NCBI GenBank assembly: GCA_963837695.1
Contig: CAWINZ010000005.1
Location: 310,001-374,000 of the forward strand
Length of the DNA stretch: 64,000 nucleotides
Reading direction: 5' to 3'
DNA from: VRUE01 sp963837695
GTDB lineage: Bacteria; Actinomycetota; Thermoleophilia; Solirubrobacterales; 70-9
Both the position numbers and the translations under genes were made by a program. Below are positions 8,455 to 15,742 of the stretch, piece by piece. The notes under the pieces are model-generated. The model had not been told where the DNA came from. It did not search any database and saw only the letters and a list, made by a program, of their open reading frames with translations. Positions within the stretch are counted from its first letter, which is position 1. The number at the start of each line of letters is the position of its first letter.

Positions 8455-8735
8455 TAAATCCAAAAGCAATTTTTGAAATAGGTAGCCTTTTTCCAAAGCA
8501 TGTTGCACGTCTGGCGCACGCGCAGATCGGGGAGATCGACTTCGTCTGCGGCACGCACGACAGTCTGGCCGCCGTCGAGGTCAAGTACCAGGCGAATCCA
8601 AATCGGCGGACGGCGGCCGGAATCGCGCGCGCGTTCCCGGGCCGGCCGGCTGCCCTGGTGACCATCGACAGCCTCGAGCAGCGCGCCGACGCGGACCTGA
8701 TCCCAGCTCACCTGTTCCTCTGGGCGCTGGGCTGA
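8455..8735 (+). pseudogene. C-terminal remnant of a DUF4143-type ATPase
   Basis: An open stretch ends with GEIDFVCGTHDSLAAVEVKY and ITSELF a tail resembling the last about 90 residues of DUF4143 AAA proteins (the EIDFV...AVEVK nuclease-like motif). No ATPase domain precedes it, so it is a truncated gene. The 5' edge near 8455-8505 is distinctly AT-richer than its surroundings. Its last about 85 bp recur at 10092-10178. It lies opposite and just downstream of an intact DUF4143 ATPase gene. Confidence 0.7.
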
Positions 8736-8764
8736 CGATCCTGCGCGGCGAGGGCTCGCACTGA
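8736..8764 (+). pseudogene. Second minimal remnant of the sugar-transferase 3' end
   Basis: Directly after the DUF4143 remnant stop, the sequence ACGATCCTGCGCGGCGAGGG continues to an in-frame TGA (reading TILRGEGSH, stop). This matches the final codons of the sugar transferase (AIVRGEGSH, stop). It may mark a recombination or insertion junction. Confidence 0.6.
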
Positions 8765-8771
8765 GACTCGG

Positions 8772-10001
8772 CTAGGCCCACAGCCCGCTGATCGGGACGG
8801 CCCAGATGCGGTCGCTCAGCGGAATCGTCTGCCGGCCGGTATAGAGGATGACCCCCGCCTTGAAGCGGTCGCCGTGCTTTTCGCGCATGGCCCCGATCAC
8901 CCGCCAGTCGCGCTCCCTGATCGAGGCCCTGGCTTTGACCTCCACGGCCGCCAAGTCGCCCGACTGTGCTTCGAGGACGATGTCGATCTCCTCATCGCGC
9001 GCGCGATAGTGCCGCAGGGTGGAACCCTCCTCGGCCCAACTCTGGTGCTTGAGGATCTCGGTTCCGCAGAAGGTCTCCAACGCATAGCCGGTCACCTGAT
9101 CGTCCTTGGCAAGCCGCTTCTCGTCCACCCCGAGCTGCTGGGTAAGAAGGCCCGTGTCAGCCAGGTACAGCTTTGGCGCATGCAGCTCGCGGGAGCGTAG
9201 GCCGGGCCGCCACGCGGGAACCACGTGGATCAAGAAGACGGTGCGGAGCAACTCGACGTAGGACCGGACCGTCTTGTCGGAGATCTGCAAGTCGCCGGCC
9301 AGCTTCCGGAAGTCGAGGATCTTCGCCGAGTGCGAAGCGAGCAGACGCAACAGTCTGGGCATCTCGGAGAGCTTCTGAGCCGACCCGATGTCCCGTAAAT
9401 CTCGCTCGACGATGCTCTGGACATAGTCGCGATACCAGGCACGCCGCTGTCGCTCGGGCAAGCGATGGACAGCGGGATAGCCGCCTCGCGCCGCGAGCTC
9501 GGTAAAGGCTTCGCGGCCCACGGGGGCGCCGGTCACGTGGGGCGGACTGCCGGCAAACAGGCGATCGACGAAATTGCCGGTGCTCCCGTGAATCTCGGAC
9601 TGGGCGAGAGGCCAGAGCTCAATCCGGCGCATCCGACCCGCAAGCGACTCCGAGATCTTCGGAGCCGTGAGGATGTTCGCCGAGCCCGTCAGCAGGAACT
9701 TGCCGGGTGTCGGATCGTCGTCCACAGCCCGCTTGATCGCAGGCAAGAGCTCAGGAACCAGCTGGACCTCATCGATCATCGCCGGACCGCGCAATCCGGC
9801 AATGAAGCCATGGGGATCGACGGTAGCCGCCTCCCGGCTCACCTGATCGTCCAGCGTGACGACCGTCGCAGGGTAATCACTGCCCACAACCTGTCGAGCG
9901 AGGGTGCTCTTGCCCACTTGCCGAGCCCCCTGCACGAACACGACTCGGCTATAGGCAAGCGCATCGACTATGAGCGGGCGGGCGCTTCGCTCGATCAGCA
10001 T
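8772..10001 (-). CDS. AAA (AAA_14) ATPase with DUF4143 C-terminal domain, paralogue 1
   Basis: P-loop ATPase of the widespread but poorly understood AAA_14/DUF4143 family. With start ATG 10001, Walker A GARQVGKST falls near residues 24-32, AMIDEVQ (Walker B) near 75, LLTGSAN (sensor-like) near 105, then a winged-helix segment (about 210-265) and the C-terminal DUF4143 part with EIDIV...AVEVKA near 345-360. Family proteins usually begin close to MIERxxRP, which favours ATG 10001 over the upstream ATG at 10034. A four-unit 22-bp repeat array ends 5 bp from this start. Relatives have been proposed as regulators or toxin-like modules. It is flanked by remnants of the same family, suggesting an unstable mobile locus. 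Confidence 0.83.
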   Translation of the reverse strand: MLIERSARPLIVDALAYSRVVFVQGARQVGKSTLARQVVGSDYPATVVTLDDQVSREAATVDPHGFIAGLRGPAMIDEVQLVPELLPAIKRAVDDDPTPGKFLLTGSANILTAPKISESLAGRMRRIELWPLAQSEIHGSTGNFVDRLFAGSPPHVTGAPVGREAFTELAARGGYPAVHRLPERQRRAWYRDYVQSIVERDLRDIGSAQKLSEMPRLLRLLASHSAKILDFRKLAGDLQISDKTVRSYVELLRTVFLIHVVPAWRPGLRSRELHAPKLYLADTGLLTQQLGVDEKRLAKDDQVTGYALETFCGTEILKHQSWAEEGSTLRHYRARDEEIDIVLEAQSGDLAAVEVKARASIRERDWRVIGAMREKHGDRFKAGVILYTGRQTIPLSDRIWAVPISGLWA

Positions 10002-10005
10002 GGGC

Positions 10006-10093
10006 CTGGTAGATGCGGAATTGGCCTGCGGCATATGCGGAACACTGTAGCGGCATATGCGGATTTTGACTGCGGCATATGCGGATTCCGCCT
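10006..10093. promoter_or_regulatory. Four-unit 22-bp direct repeat array at the start of ATPase 1
   Basis: Units begin at 10006, 10028, 10050 and 10072, spaced exactly 22 bp. The last three share the core GCGGCATATGCGG; the first, nearest the gene, is degenerate (GATGCGGAA). The 22-bp spacing places all cores on one helix face. The array lies immediately 5' of the ATPase ATG (10001), occupying the promoter/RBS position. It ends at the edge of a DUF4143 remnant. An operator or specific binding site for the ATPase or a partner is likely. Confidence 0.85.
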
Positions 10094-10178
10094 GCCCTGG
10101 TGACCATCGACAGCCTCGAGCAGCGCGCCGACGCGGACCTGTTCCCGGCCCACCTGTTCCTCTGTAGCGCTGGGCTGA
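10092..10178 (+). pseudogene. Short remnant of a DUF4143 ATPase C-terminus
   Basis: Encodes PALVTIDSLEQRADADLF and following residues, almost identical to the last about 28 codons of the remnant at 8455-8735. A small change near the 3' end (TGTAGC in place of TGGGC) breaks the frame. It begins where the 22-bp array ends and precedes copy 2 of the 489-bp repeat. Confidence 0.7.
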
Positions 10179-10201
10179 CGACGGCCATTCCCATTGCGAT
10201 T

Positions 10202-10690
10202 GCGAGATCGGTGACTGAGGTTAAAGCTGAGTCGCGATCAGGCCTATCAGCGCGGCGAGCATCATCCCGCAGAACTGAACCATCAGCCGATGAATGCGTT
10301 CGAAGCGCTCGTCGACGCGTTCGAAGCGCTCGTCGATACGTTCGAAGCGGTCATCGACGCGATCGAAACCGGCTCTCGTCTCCCGTCGCTGCTCGCGCAA
10401 CTCGGCATCGACGCGCTTGAAGCCCCTCTCCATCTGAGCGCCCAGGTCGTCGACCTTGGCGCTCAGGGCGCCCAGTCTGTCGTCGCTCCTGTTCTCAAGC
10501 ATCACGGGCATGATTGCACCGTAAAGGTTTCGGCGGCGGCTGGGCCGTGCGTCGCGGTGGTCAGGTTGCTCACAGGCATCGCAGAACCCAAGGCTGCGAC
10601 ACGCCAAACTCTCCCCCCTCCGGGACGAAAAGCCCGAGGAACCGACCGCAACGTCCGCGTTTTTCGCCGGCGACCTGGCGATCCTGCTCC
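10202..10690. repeat. 489-bp direct repeat, copy 2
   Basis: Second copy of the unit at 7919-8407, same orientation and nearly identical. The repeats flank the DUF4143 ATPase region, so recombination between them would delete or circularise about 2.3 kb including the ATPase. Confidence 0.93.
10221..10511 (-). CDS. Small coiled-coil protein with C-terminal membrane helix (family copy 2)
   Basis: 96-residue protein almost identical to the copy at 7938-8228: MPVMLEN start, heptads RFERVDE/RFERIDE, C-terminal helix MMLAALIGLIATQL. It is carried on the second copy of the 489-bp repeat. The start at 10511 is chosen from the conserved upstream context; the frame is open further 5' but that region is the shared non-coding upstream sequence. 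Function unknown. Confidence 0.7.
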   Translation of the reverse strand: MPVMLENRSDDRLGALSAKVDDLGAQMERGFKRVDAELREQRRETRAGFDRVDDRFERIDERFERVDERFERIHRLMVQFCGMMLAALIGLIATQL

Positions 10691-10720
10691 ACGCCCCGCG
10701 GCGATCGCGCGGCGAGGGGA
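10664..10720 (+). pseudogene. Decayed third remnant of the sugar-transferase 3' end
   Basis: GCCGGCGACCTGGCGATCCT and what follows align with the last codons of the sugar transferase gene, but small deletions near 10690-10710 destroy the frame and the terminal stop. The first part belongs to the 489-bp repeat; the rest diverges. Confidence 0.6.
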
Positions 10721-10846
10721 AACAATCCCGCTCTCGGACCCACCGTAAGCACGCCGTTGTATCTCGTGCCAACGCGGAATGCGGGTGGCACAGCTACGCA
10801 AGACCCGCGCCCAGAGCATCTCCTCGGGCGGGTCGCGGCGGCGCCA

Positions 10847-10935
10847 TCAGGGCGGGTCAAAGATCGCGCCGAGGATGCCATCCATCCATGACGTAGCCGG
10901 CCTCGGTCGCCTCATGCGTCCGAGCCAACGACGCA
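10847..10935 (-). pseudogene. Remnant of the C-terminal repeat of the large glycosyltransferases
   Basis: On the minus strand the sequence reads EATEAGYVMDG, then a 4-bp duplication (ATGG) shifts the frame, then GILGAIFDPP and a stop. This matches the C-termini of the genes at 22137 (EATDNGYLMDGILGAIFDPP) and 19732 (EAVAFGYLFDGILG). No intact upstream part is present. The stretch 10721-10846 holds nothing else I can recognise. Confidence 0.65.
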
Positions 10936-10982
10936 CGCTCCCCTCAGTTAGTGCCCGTCCGCGCGCAGGGTTCAGCTGAGTA

Positions 10983-11915
10983 TCACGACACCTCTTGGAG
11001 GAACGTGTCGTAGTCGCGGATGTAGTCGTCGGGATCGTACGGGTGCGACGCGAGGACCAGGAGAACGGCGTCCTCCTCATACCGGAACTGACTGCCCCAT
11101 ATACGGGGAGGCACGTAAATCCCCGCGGTCGGATCGTCTAGCACCGCTTCGGCGCGCCGCTTGCCATCGTCGACGGCGACGTTGACGCGACCATGTACGC
11201 AGACAAGGAACTGGTGGCAGACGCGGTGAGCGTGCTCCCCCCTGACCTCGCGGCTGGGCACGTCGAAGACCAGGAACCACCGCTTCGGCGTAAACGGGAT
11301 CGCATCACTGGGCATTTCGCCGGCCGTCAGGCGGCCACGCAGATCCGAGAATGCGGAGAACCTCTGTAGGTGGACACCGCCGACGGCGAGGGGCGTGGAC
11401 TGCGCCTCCACCGGAGGGCGCTCGGCCTCCGCCGCCCCGGCGGTCGAAGACTCCGTGTAGCCCTTGATGCGAGCCGGATTGCCGACGACCACCGCATGTG
11501 CGGGCACCGAGCGGGTCACAACCGCGCCCGCGCCGACCATCGCTCCGGCGCCGATCTCTAGTCCGGGCAGAATCGTCGCATTGGCGCCGATCGACGCGCC
11601 AAGGCGAACGATCGTACGCGGGTACTCATCCAGGTATTGACGGCTGCGCGGCAACGGATCGTTGGTGAAGGTCGCGTTGGGTCCCACGAAGACGTCATCC
11701 TCTAATTCCACGCCCGTCCAGAGCTGCACGCCGCACTTGACCGTAACTCGGTCGCCGACCACCGCCCCGCCCTCGACAAAGACGCCGTCACAGATATTGC
11801 AATCCGTGCCGACCTTCGCGCCACTCAACACATGCGCAAACGCCCATATGCGAGTTCGCGAACCAACCTCGGTGCTCTCGCAGAGAGCCTCGTCGTGTAC
11901 GAAGACGTCAGCCAT
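10983..11915 (-). CDS. Bifunctional sugar N-acyltransferase / dTDP-ketohexose 3,4-isomerase (FdtC-FdtA/WxcM-like)
   Basis: Residues about 1-150 form a left-handed beta-helix hexapeptide acyltransferase (repeats such as VGDRVTVKCGVQLW, IGANATILPGLEIG). Residues about 175-310 are a cupin of the FdtA/QdtA type (VRGEHAHRVCHQFLVC with metal/active-site His residues; YVPPRIWGSQ). The known two-domain WxcM proteins combine the same activities. The enzyme should isomerise dTDP-4-keto-6-deoxyglucose and later N-acylate the 3-amino sugar made by the adjacent aminotransferase. Start ATG 11915 overlaps the preceding stop by 8 nt; a TTG at 11921 is less likely. It is the last gene of a three-gene operon. 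Confidence 0.82.
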   Translation of the reverse strand: MADVFVHDEALCESTEVGSRTRIWAFAHVLSGAKVGTDCNICDGVFVEGGAVVGDRVTVKCGVQLWTGVELEDDVFVGPNATFTNDPLPRSRQYLDEYPRTIVRLGASIGANATILPGLEIGAGAMVGAGAVVTRSVPAHAVVVGNPARIKGYTESSTAGAAEAERPPVEAQSTPLAVGGVHLQRFSAFSDLRGRLTAGEMPSDAIPFTPKRWFLVFDVPSREVRGEHAHRVCHQFLVCVHGRVNVAVDDGKRRAEAVLDDPTAGIYVPPRIWGSQFRYEEDAVLLVLASHPYDPDDYIRDYDTFLQEVS

Positions 11916-12855
11916 CGCCAATCCTTTGAGAGAACTCAGTCACTCCGCGAACAATCGCGCCGGGGCGGCCCTTGGCAGTGTCATAGGCGCGCCACACATA
12001 TGAGCCGACGATGCCGAGCCCGACCATATTGAGACTGCCGAAGAAGACGATGACGAGGATCGTCGCGGTATAGCCAGGCACGGGAACGGTACCGAGAACG
12101 CGGGCAATCAGCGCCAGGGCGGCGACCGCCGCGCCCAGCGCGAGTCCCAATAGCCCCGCCAGCCAAAGGATGCGCACGGGAAGGTCGGTGAACGCAAAGA
12201 CGCTGTCGCTCAGATAGCGCAACTTGCGCCGCAGCGTCCAGCCGCTCGGACTGGCGCTCGGCAGGCGGTCATACGAGACGAGCCGACGGCGAAAGCCGAC
12301 CCAAAAGAGCTGGGCGACAAGGGACGTATGGACAGGCTCGAGCGAGCAGATGACGTCTCGGACCTCGGCAGTGCAGGCGAACACGTCGGCCCCCCCTGCC
12401 GGGATCTCACTCATGACGAAGCGCCTATAAAGACGCCAGTAGAGACCAGAGAACGCGTCGCCGCGATCGTCGCGACTCGAGCGCTCACCGGCGACCACGT
12501 CAACATCCTCGTGTTGAAGCCGGCGCAGAAACTCGACCACCAGCGAGGGCGGCTCCTGGCCGTCGGCGGCCATCACCGCGATGCAATTGCCCTGGGCCAG
12601 GCTCAGGCCGGTTCGGATCGCCGCAAACGACCCGAAGTTGCGTGAGTGCTCCACCACCCGAGCCGCGAGGCGCCGGTCGTCCAGGCCGGCGACCAGGCGG
12701 TCATGGGAGTCGTCCGGACTGCCGTCGACGACGAAAATCGCCTCAAGGGCCCCATCCACCTGTCGCTCGATTTCCTCGATCGCGTCGAGGAGCGCCGGAA
12801 TTTCTTCGCCGTTGCGAAAAACCGGCACAACCAGTGAGTTCGACGGGCCGCTCAA
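11908..12855 (-). CDS. GtrB/DPM1-type GT2 glycosyltransferase with two C-terminal membrane helices
   Basis: Likely transfers a sugar to polyprenyl phosphate at the inner membrane face. The GT-A fold shows SLVVPVFRNGEEI, a VVDGSPDDS nucleotide-binding motif and MAADGQEPP (DxD-like). Two transmembrane helices lie near residues 220-290. The start is TTG at 12855: GGGAGG lies 7 nt upstream and TTGA overlaps the aminotransferase stop. An in-frame ATG at 12873 would place that Shine-Dalgarno inside the gene. In context it could make the polyprenyl-phosphate form of the 3-acylamino sugar. Confidence 0.8.
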   Translation of the reverse strand: MSGPSNSLVVPVFRNGEEIPALLDAIEEIERQVDGALEAIFVVDGSPDDSHDRLVAGLDDRRLAARVVEHSRNFGSFAAIRTGLSLAQGNCIAVMAADGQEPPSLVVEFLRRLQHEDVDVVAGERSSRDDRGDAFSGLYWRLYRRFVMSEIPAGGADVFACTAEVRDVICSLEPVHTSLVAQLFWVGFRRRLVSYDRLPSASPSGWTLRRKLRYLSDSVFAFTDLPVRILWLAGLLGLALGAAVAALALIARVLGTVPVPGYTATILVIVFFGSLNMVGLGIVGSYVWRAYDTAKGRPGAIVRGVTEFSQRIGDG

Positions 12856-13979
12856 GCGCAAACCTCCCGGCATGCCTCGACGACCGCCTCGACCTCGTCG
12901 TCGCTGAGATATGGATGGATCGGCAGAGACAGCTCACGAGCGGCGAGACGCCGGGCGACCGGAAGCCCGTCCGCTGCAGTTCCGATACCGGCCGCTGCGG
13001 GTTGGTCGGGGCAGACGAACGGGTAATGCCGTCCCAATGAGATGCCCCGTTGCTCGAGCGCGGCGGCAACCGTCGCCGGCTCACCCTCGACGACCTCAAC
13101 GGGGAAGAGATGGTGAGCAGAGAGGCCGGCCCGCGGGCCGATCGGCCGCAGCGGTCCCACGCCGAGCCCGTCGCTATAGCGCGAGGCGATTTCCCGGCGT
13201 CGCGAAAGCGCCCGATCCAACCTAGGCAGGAACGCCGATCGAAGCAGCGCCGCTTGCAGCTCGTCGAGGCGGCTGTTGAGCCCAAACTCAGCGTGCTCGT
13301 AGCGACTCCGCTGGCCATAGTTTCGCAGTGTGCGAGCGCGCTCTGCGACTGCCGCGTCAGGGGTCAGCAGCGCCCCCCCGTCGCCCATGGCTCCGAGGTT
13401 CTTGGTCGGATAGAAGCTCGTGCTGGCGGCGATCCCCGCGGTCCCGGTTGCACGTCCGTCGCGCTCCGCCCCTGCCGACTGCGCGCAGTCCTCGATCAGG
13501 GCCACCCCGTGCCCGGCGGCGAGGCGCTCAAGGCGGGTGAGATCCAACGGATGGCCGTACAGATGGACCGGCAGGATGGCGGCGATCGAGGGATCGGCGC
13601 GCAGCACGCACTCTGCCCGATCGAGGTCGAGGCCGCCGGACTCGTCGACATCTGACCAGACCGGTTCGCATCCGGCGCGGACGATCGCCAGGCTGGTGGC
13701 GAAGGCGGTCAACGGGGTCGTGAGGATCCGCGCACCGGGGCCGATGTCGGCACAACGAATCGCGATCTCGAGCGCGTCCAAGCCACTGGCGACGCCCACC
13801 GCGTGGGGAACGCCCCACCATGCCGCCAGCTCACACTCAAAGGTCTCGACCTCCTCTCCGAGGACCAGCCATCCGCTTCTCCCGACCCGATCCGCTGCGG
13901 CGAGGGCGTCCTCGCGGACCTCCTCCCACTGGCGCGCGAAGTCGTTTGCGGGAACTCTGAGCATTGGACGCTCAACCAC
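12852..13979 (-). CDS. DegT/DnrJ/EryC1 sugar aminotransferase (FdtB-like)
   Basis: PLP-dependent aminotransferase of NDP-ketosugars. The PLP lysine is in SFYPTKNLGAMGDGG near residue 187; upstream are the ALIEDCAQSAGA motif (Asp for the PLP pyridine nitrogen) and GLDALEIAIR. Length (375) is normal. With the isomerase/acyltransferase two genes downstream it would make dTDP-3-amino-3,6-dideoxyhexose from dTDP-4-keto-6-deoxyglucose supplied by RmlA and RmlB of this window. Start GTG 13979 or ATG 13964; neither has a clear RBS. The 83 bp to the divergent membrane-protein gene should hold both promoters. Confidence 0.85.
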   Translation of the reverse strand: MVERPMLRVPANDFARQWEEVREDALAAADRVGRSGWLVLGEEVETFECELAAWWGVPHAVGVASGLDALEIAIRCADIGPGARILTTPLTAFATSLAIVRAGCEPVWSDVDESGGLDLDRAECVLRADPSIAAILPVHLYGHPLDLTRLERLAAGHGVALIEDCAQSAGAERDGRATGTAGIAASTSFYPTKNLGAMGDGGALLTPDAAVAERARTLRNYGQRSRYEHAEFGLNSRLDELQAALLRSAFLPRLDRALSRRREIASRYSDGLGVGPLRPIGPRAGLSAHHLFPVEVVEGEPATVAAALEQRGISLGRHYPFVCPDQPAAAGIGTAADGLPVARRLAARELSLPIHPYLSDDEVEAVVEACREVCA

Positions 13980-14062
13980 CGCGCCAGCCTATCTACTGCG
14001 CACGAGAGACAGCCGTCCGGCGCGACTAGTTAACCTCCCCCGCCGATCCGCGACCCTCTCGC

Positions 14063-15739
14063 ATGGCCAGAGCCACCACAAGCGTCAACCGCATAGCGTC
14101 CTCCGTGGCGGCGGGTATACGCACACACCTACAGGGCAACCCACGCGAGTTCGCCTTACTGGCAGTCGTACTCGCTGTGATCGCCGCGCTCCTGTATGCG
14201 CCAAACGCCATCCACGGCGGCTTTCTCAGCGACGCTTGGAGCAACCTCGCTCTCTACGAGTTCGCTCCCGTGCATGGCTTTGGACATGTCCTTTCCTACT
14301 TTCTCGAACAGCCGAACATCGCGCCTCGACCGCTCCAGGGCGCCTATCTCCTCATTCTGTCCGAAGTCTTCGGGGTTCACGTCGGCCTTTGGCTGACCTG
14401 GCAAAACGCAACCTTTGTCGGCATGGCGCTGATGCTCTTCCTCCTACTGCGCAGACTTTCGGTGGGAGCGTTCGATGCAGCCTCCATTGCGGTCCTGCTG
14501 CTCGTCTTCCCCGCGGTCAACTCATTGCACTTTTGGACGGCGATGATCTGGGCACCCCTCTCGATTGGGATGGCTCTACTTGGATTCATCCTGGCTCTTG
14601 CCGCCTTCGACGCTAAGAACAGGCGCGCCCAGCTCCTCCTTCACGCGACCTCGTTGCTTCTGTTCGTCGCAAGCCTCCTGCTCTACGAGGTGACGCTGCT
14701 GATTATGCTCGCGTCGGTCCTGCTTTATCGGCTGAGAGTCCCGTGGCGGACGGCCGCCCTACGATGGGCGGTGGACTGCATAATCCTGATCTCGCTGGTG
14801 TTGACCGTAACGCTCGCCTCCTCTGCGGGCCACCAGGAAACGGAAGCGGGCCTGTATGCGCACGCCTCGGTGATCTTCACCTCCGCTCGGCTGCTCTTCA
14901 CCACGATGGTGCTGCCTTTCGGAACCGACAGCTGGTACGTCGTCGGACTGCTCGCACTCATACCGGCAACGGCATTGCTGGTTCATATACGACTTCCGGC
15001 TTTTGATCCGACCCGGCGCGTCCTGACGCGCTGGCTGGTCGTCCTCGCGGGAGGCCTTCTCGTCGTCGCCCTGGGGTACGCGATGTACGTACCGGGAACC
15101 GACTACTACAACCCGGTGGCGCCGGGCGTGGGCGACAGAATCAACGCCGTGGCCAGCATAGGGTGGGTGCTCATCGTCTACTCGCTGGCAGCGCTCTCCG
15201 CAACCGTGGCTTTTCGTGGGCTTCCAAAGGGCCGCATGCTGAGTTCCGCGGGAGCAGCCCTCGCCTGTGCCCTCATCGCCATTGGCTGGGTCAGAGTAGT
15301 GAATGGTTACTCGGATGCCTTTGTCCGCGCCTATGATGAAGATGTGCGTGTTCTAAGTGTGGTCAGGGAGACCATTCCGACACCGCTGCATGGCAGCACG
15401 ATCTGGACCTTCGGGCAGCCAGTGGAGATCCGTACGGGCGTTCCTGTCTTTGGCAACACCTGGGACATGACCGGCAGCGTTCAGCTTACGTATGACGACC
15501 CCACTCTGACCAGTCTCGTTGCCGACGAAGGCACGACTTTCCAATGCACCCGAACGGGCATCGTCCCCGGCGGTGTCTACGCAGTCGAAGGAAAGCCGGA
15601 CCCTACGTACTCCTCAAAGTACGGCCAAACCTATTTCGTCGACACGACCGACGGCCGAGCCAGGCTGATTCGCAATCGGACGCAGTGTCGCAATTTGAGT
15701 CACCGCTTTCCCCTCTCACCGCCCCTACCGCCGGCCTGA
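14063..15739 (+). CDS. Multi-pass membrane protein, GT-C-like
   Basis: 558 residues with about 10-11 hydrophobic helices and a C-terminal soluble domain of about 130 residues. The first outside loop contains FLSDAWSNLALYEFAP, an acidic motif placed like the catalytic Asp of GT-C glycosyltransferases. No exact family recognised. It is divergent from the aminotransferase operon and 3 nt ahead of a GT2 gene. It may transfer polyprenyl-linked sugars outside the membrane. Its codon use and GC look slightly lower than the flanking core genes. Confidence 0.6.
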   Translation: MARATTSVNRIASSVAAGIRTHLQGNPREFALLAVVLAVIAALLYAPNAIHGGFLSDAWSNLALYEFAPVHGFGHVLSYFLEQPNIAPRPLQGAYLLILSEVFGVHVGLWLTWQNATFVGMALMLFLLLRRLSVGAFDAASIAVLLLVFPAVNSLHFWTAMIWAPLSIGMALLGFILALAAFDAKNRRAQLLLHATSLLLFVASLLLYEVTLLIMLASVLLYRLRVPWRTAALRWAVDCIILISLVLTVTLASSAGHQETEAGLYAHASVIFTSARLLFTTMVLPFGTDSWYVVGLLALIPATALLVHIRLPAFDPTRRVLTRWLVVLAGGLLVVALGYAMYVPGTDYYNPVAPGVGDRINAVASIGWVLIVYSLAALSATVAFRGLPKGRMLSSAGAALACALIAIGWVRVVNGYSDAFVRAYDEDVRVLSVVRETIPTPLHGSTIWTFGQPVEIRTGVPVFGNTWDMTGSVQLTYDDPTLTSLVADEGTTFQCTRTGIVPGGVYAVEGKPDPTYSSKYGQTYFVDTTDGRARLIRNRTQCRNLSHRFPLSPPLPPA

Positions 15740-15742
15740 TCC

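Noticed and set aside
8007..8735. Plus-strand frame of about 240 codons through the coiled-coil gene
   Set aside because: Its first part is antisense to the heptad repeats of the coiled-coil gene; only the last part (DUF4143 remnant) is meaningful and is listed separately.
8741..8763. Phage-type attachment site at the repeated sugar-transferase tail
   Set aside because: No integrase or recombinase gene lies in the window; only the pattern of remade gene ends is reported.
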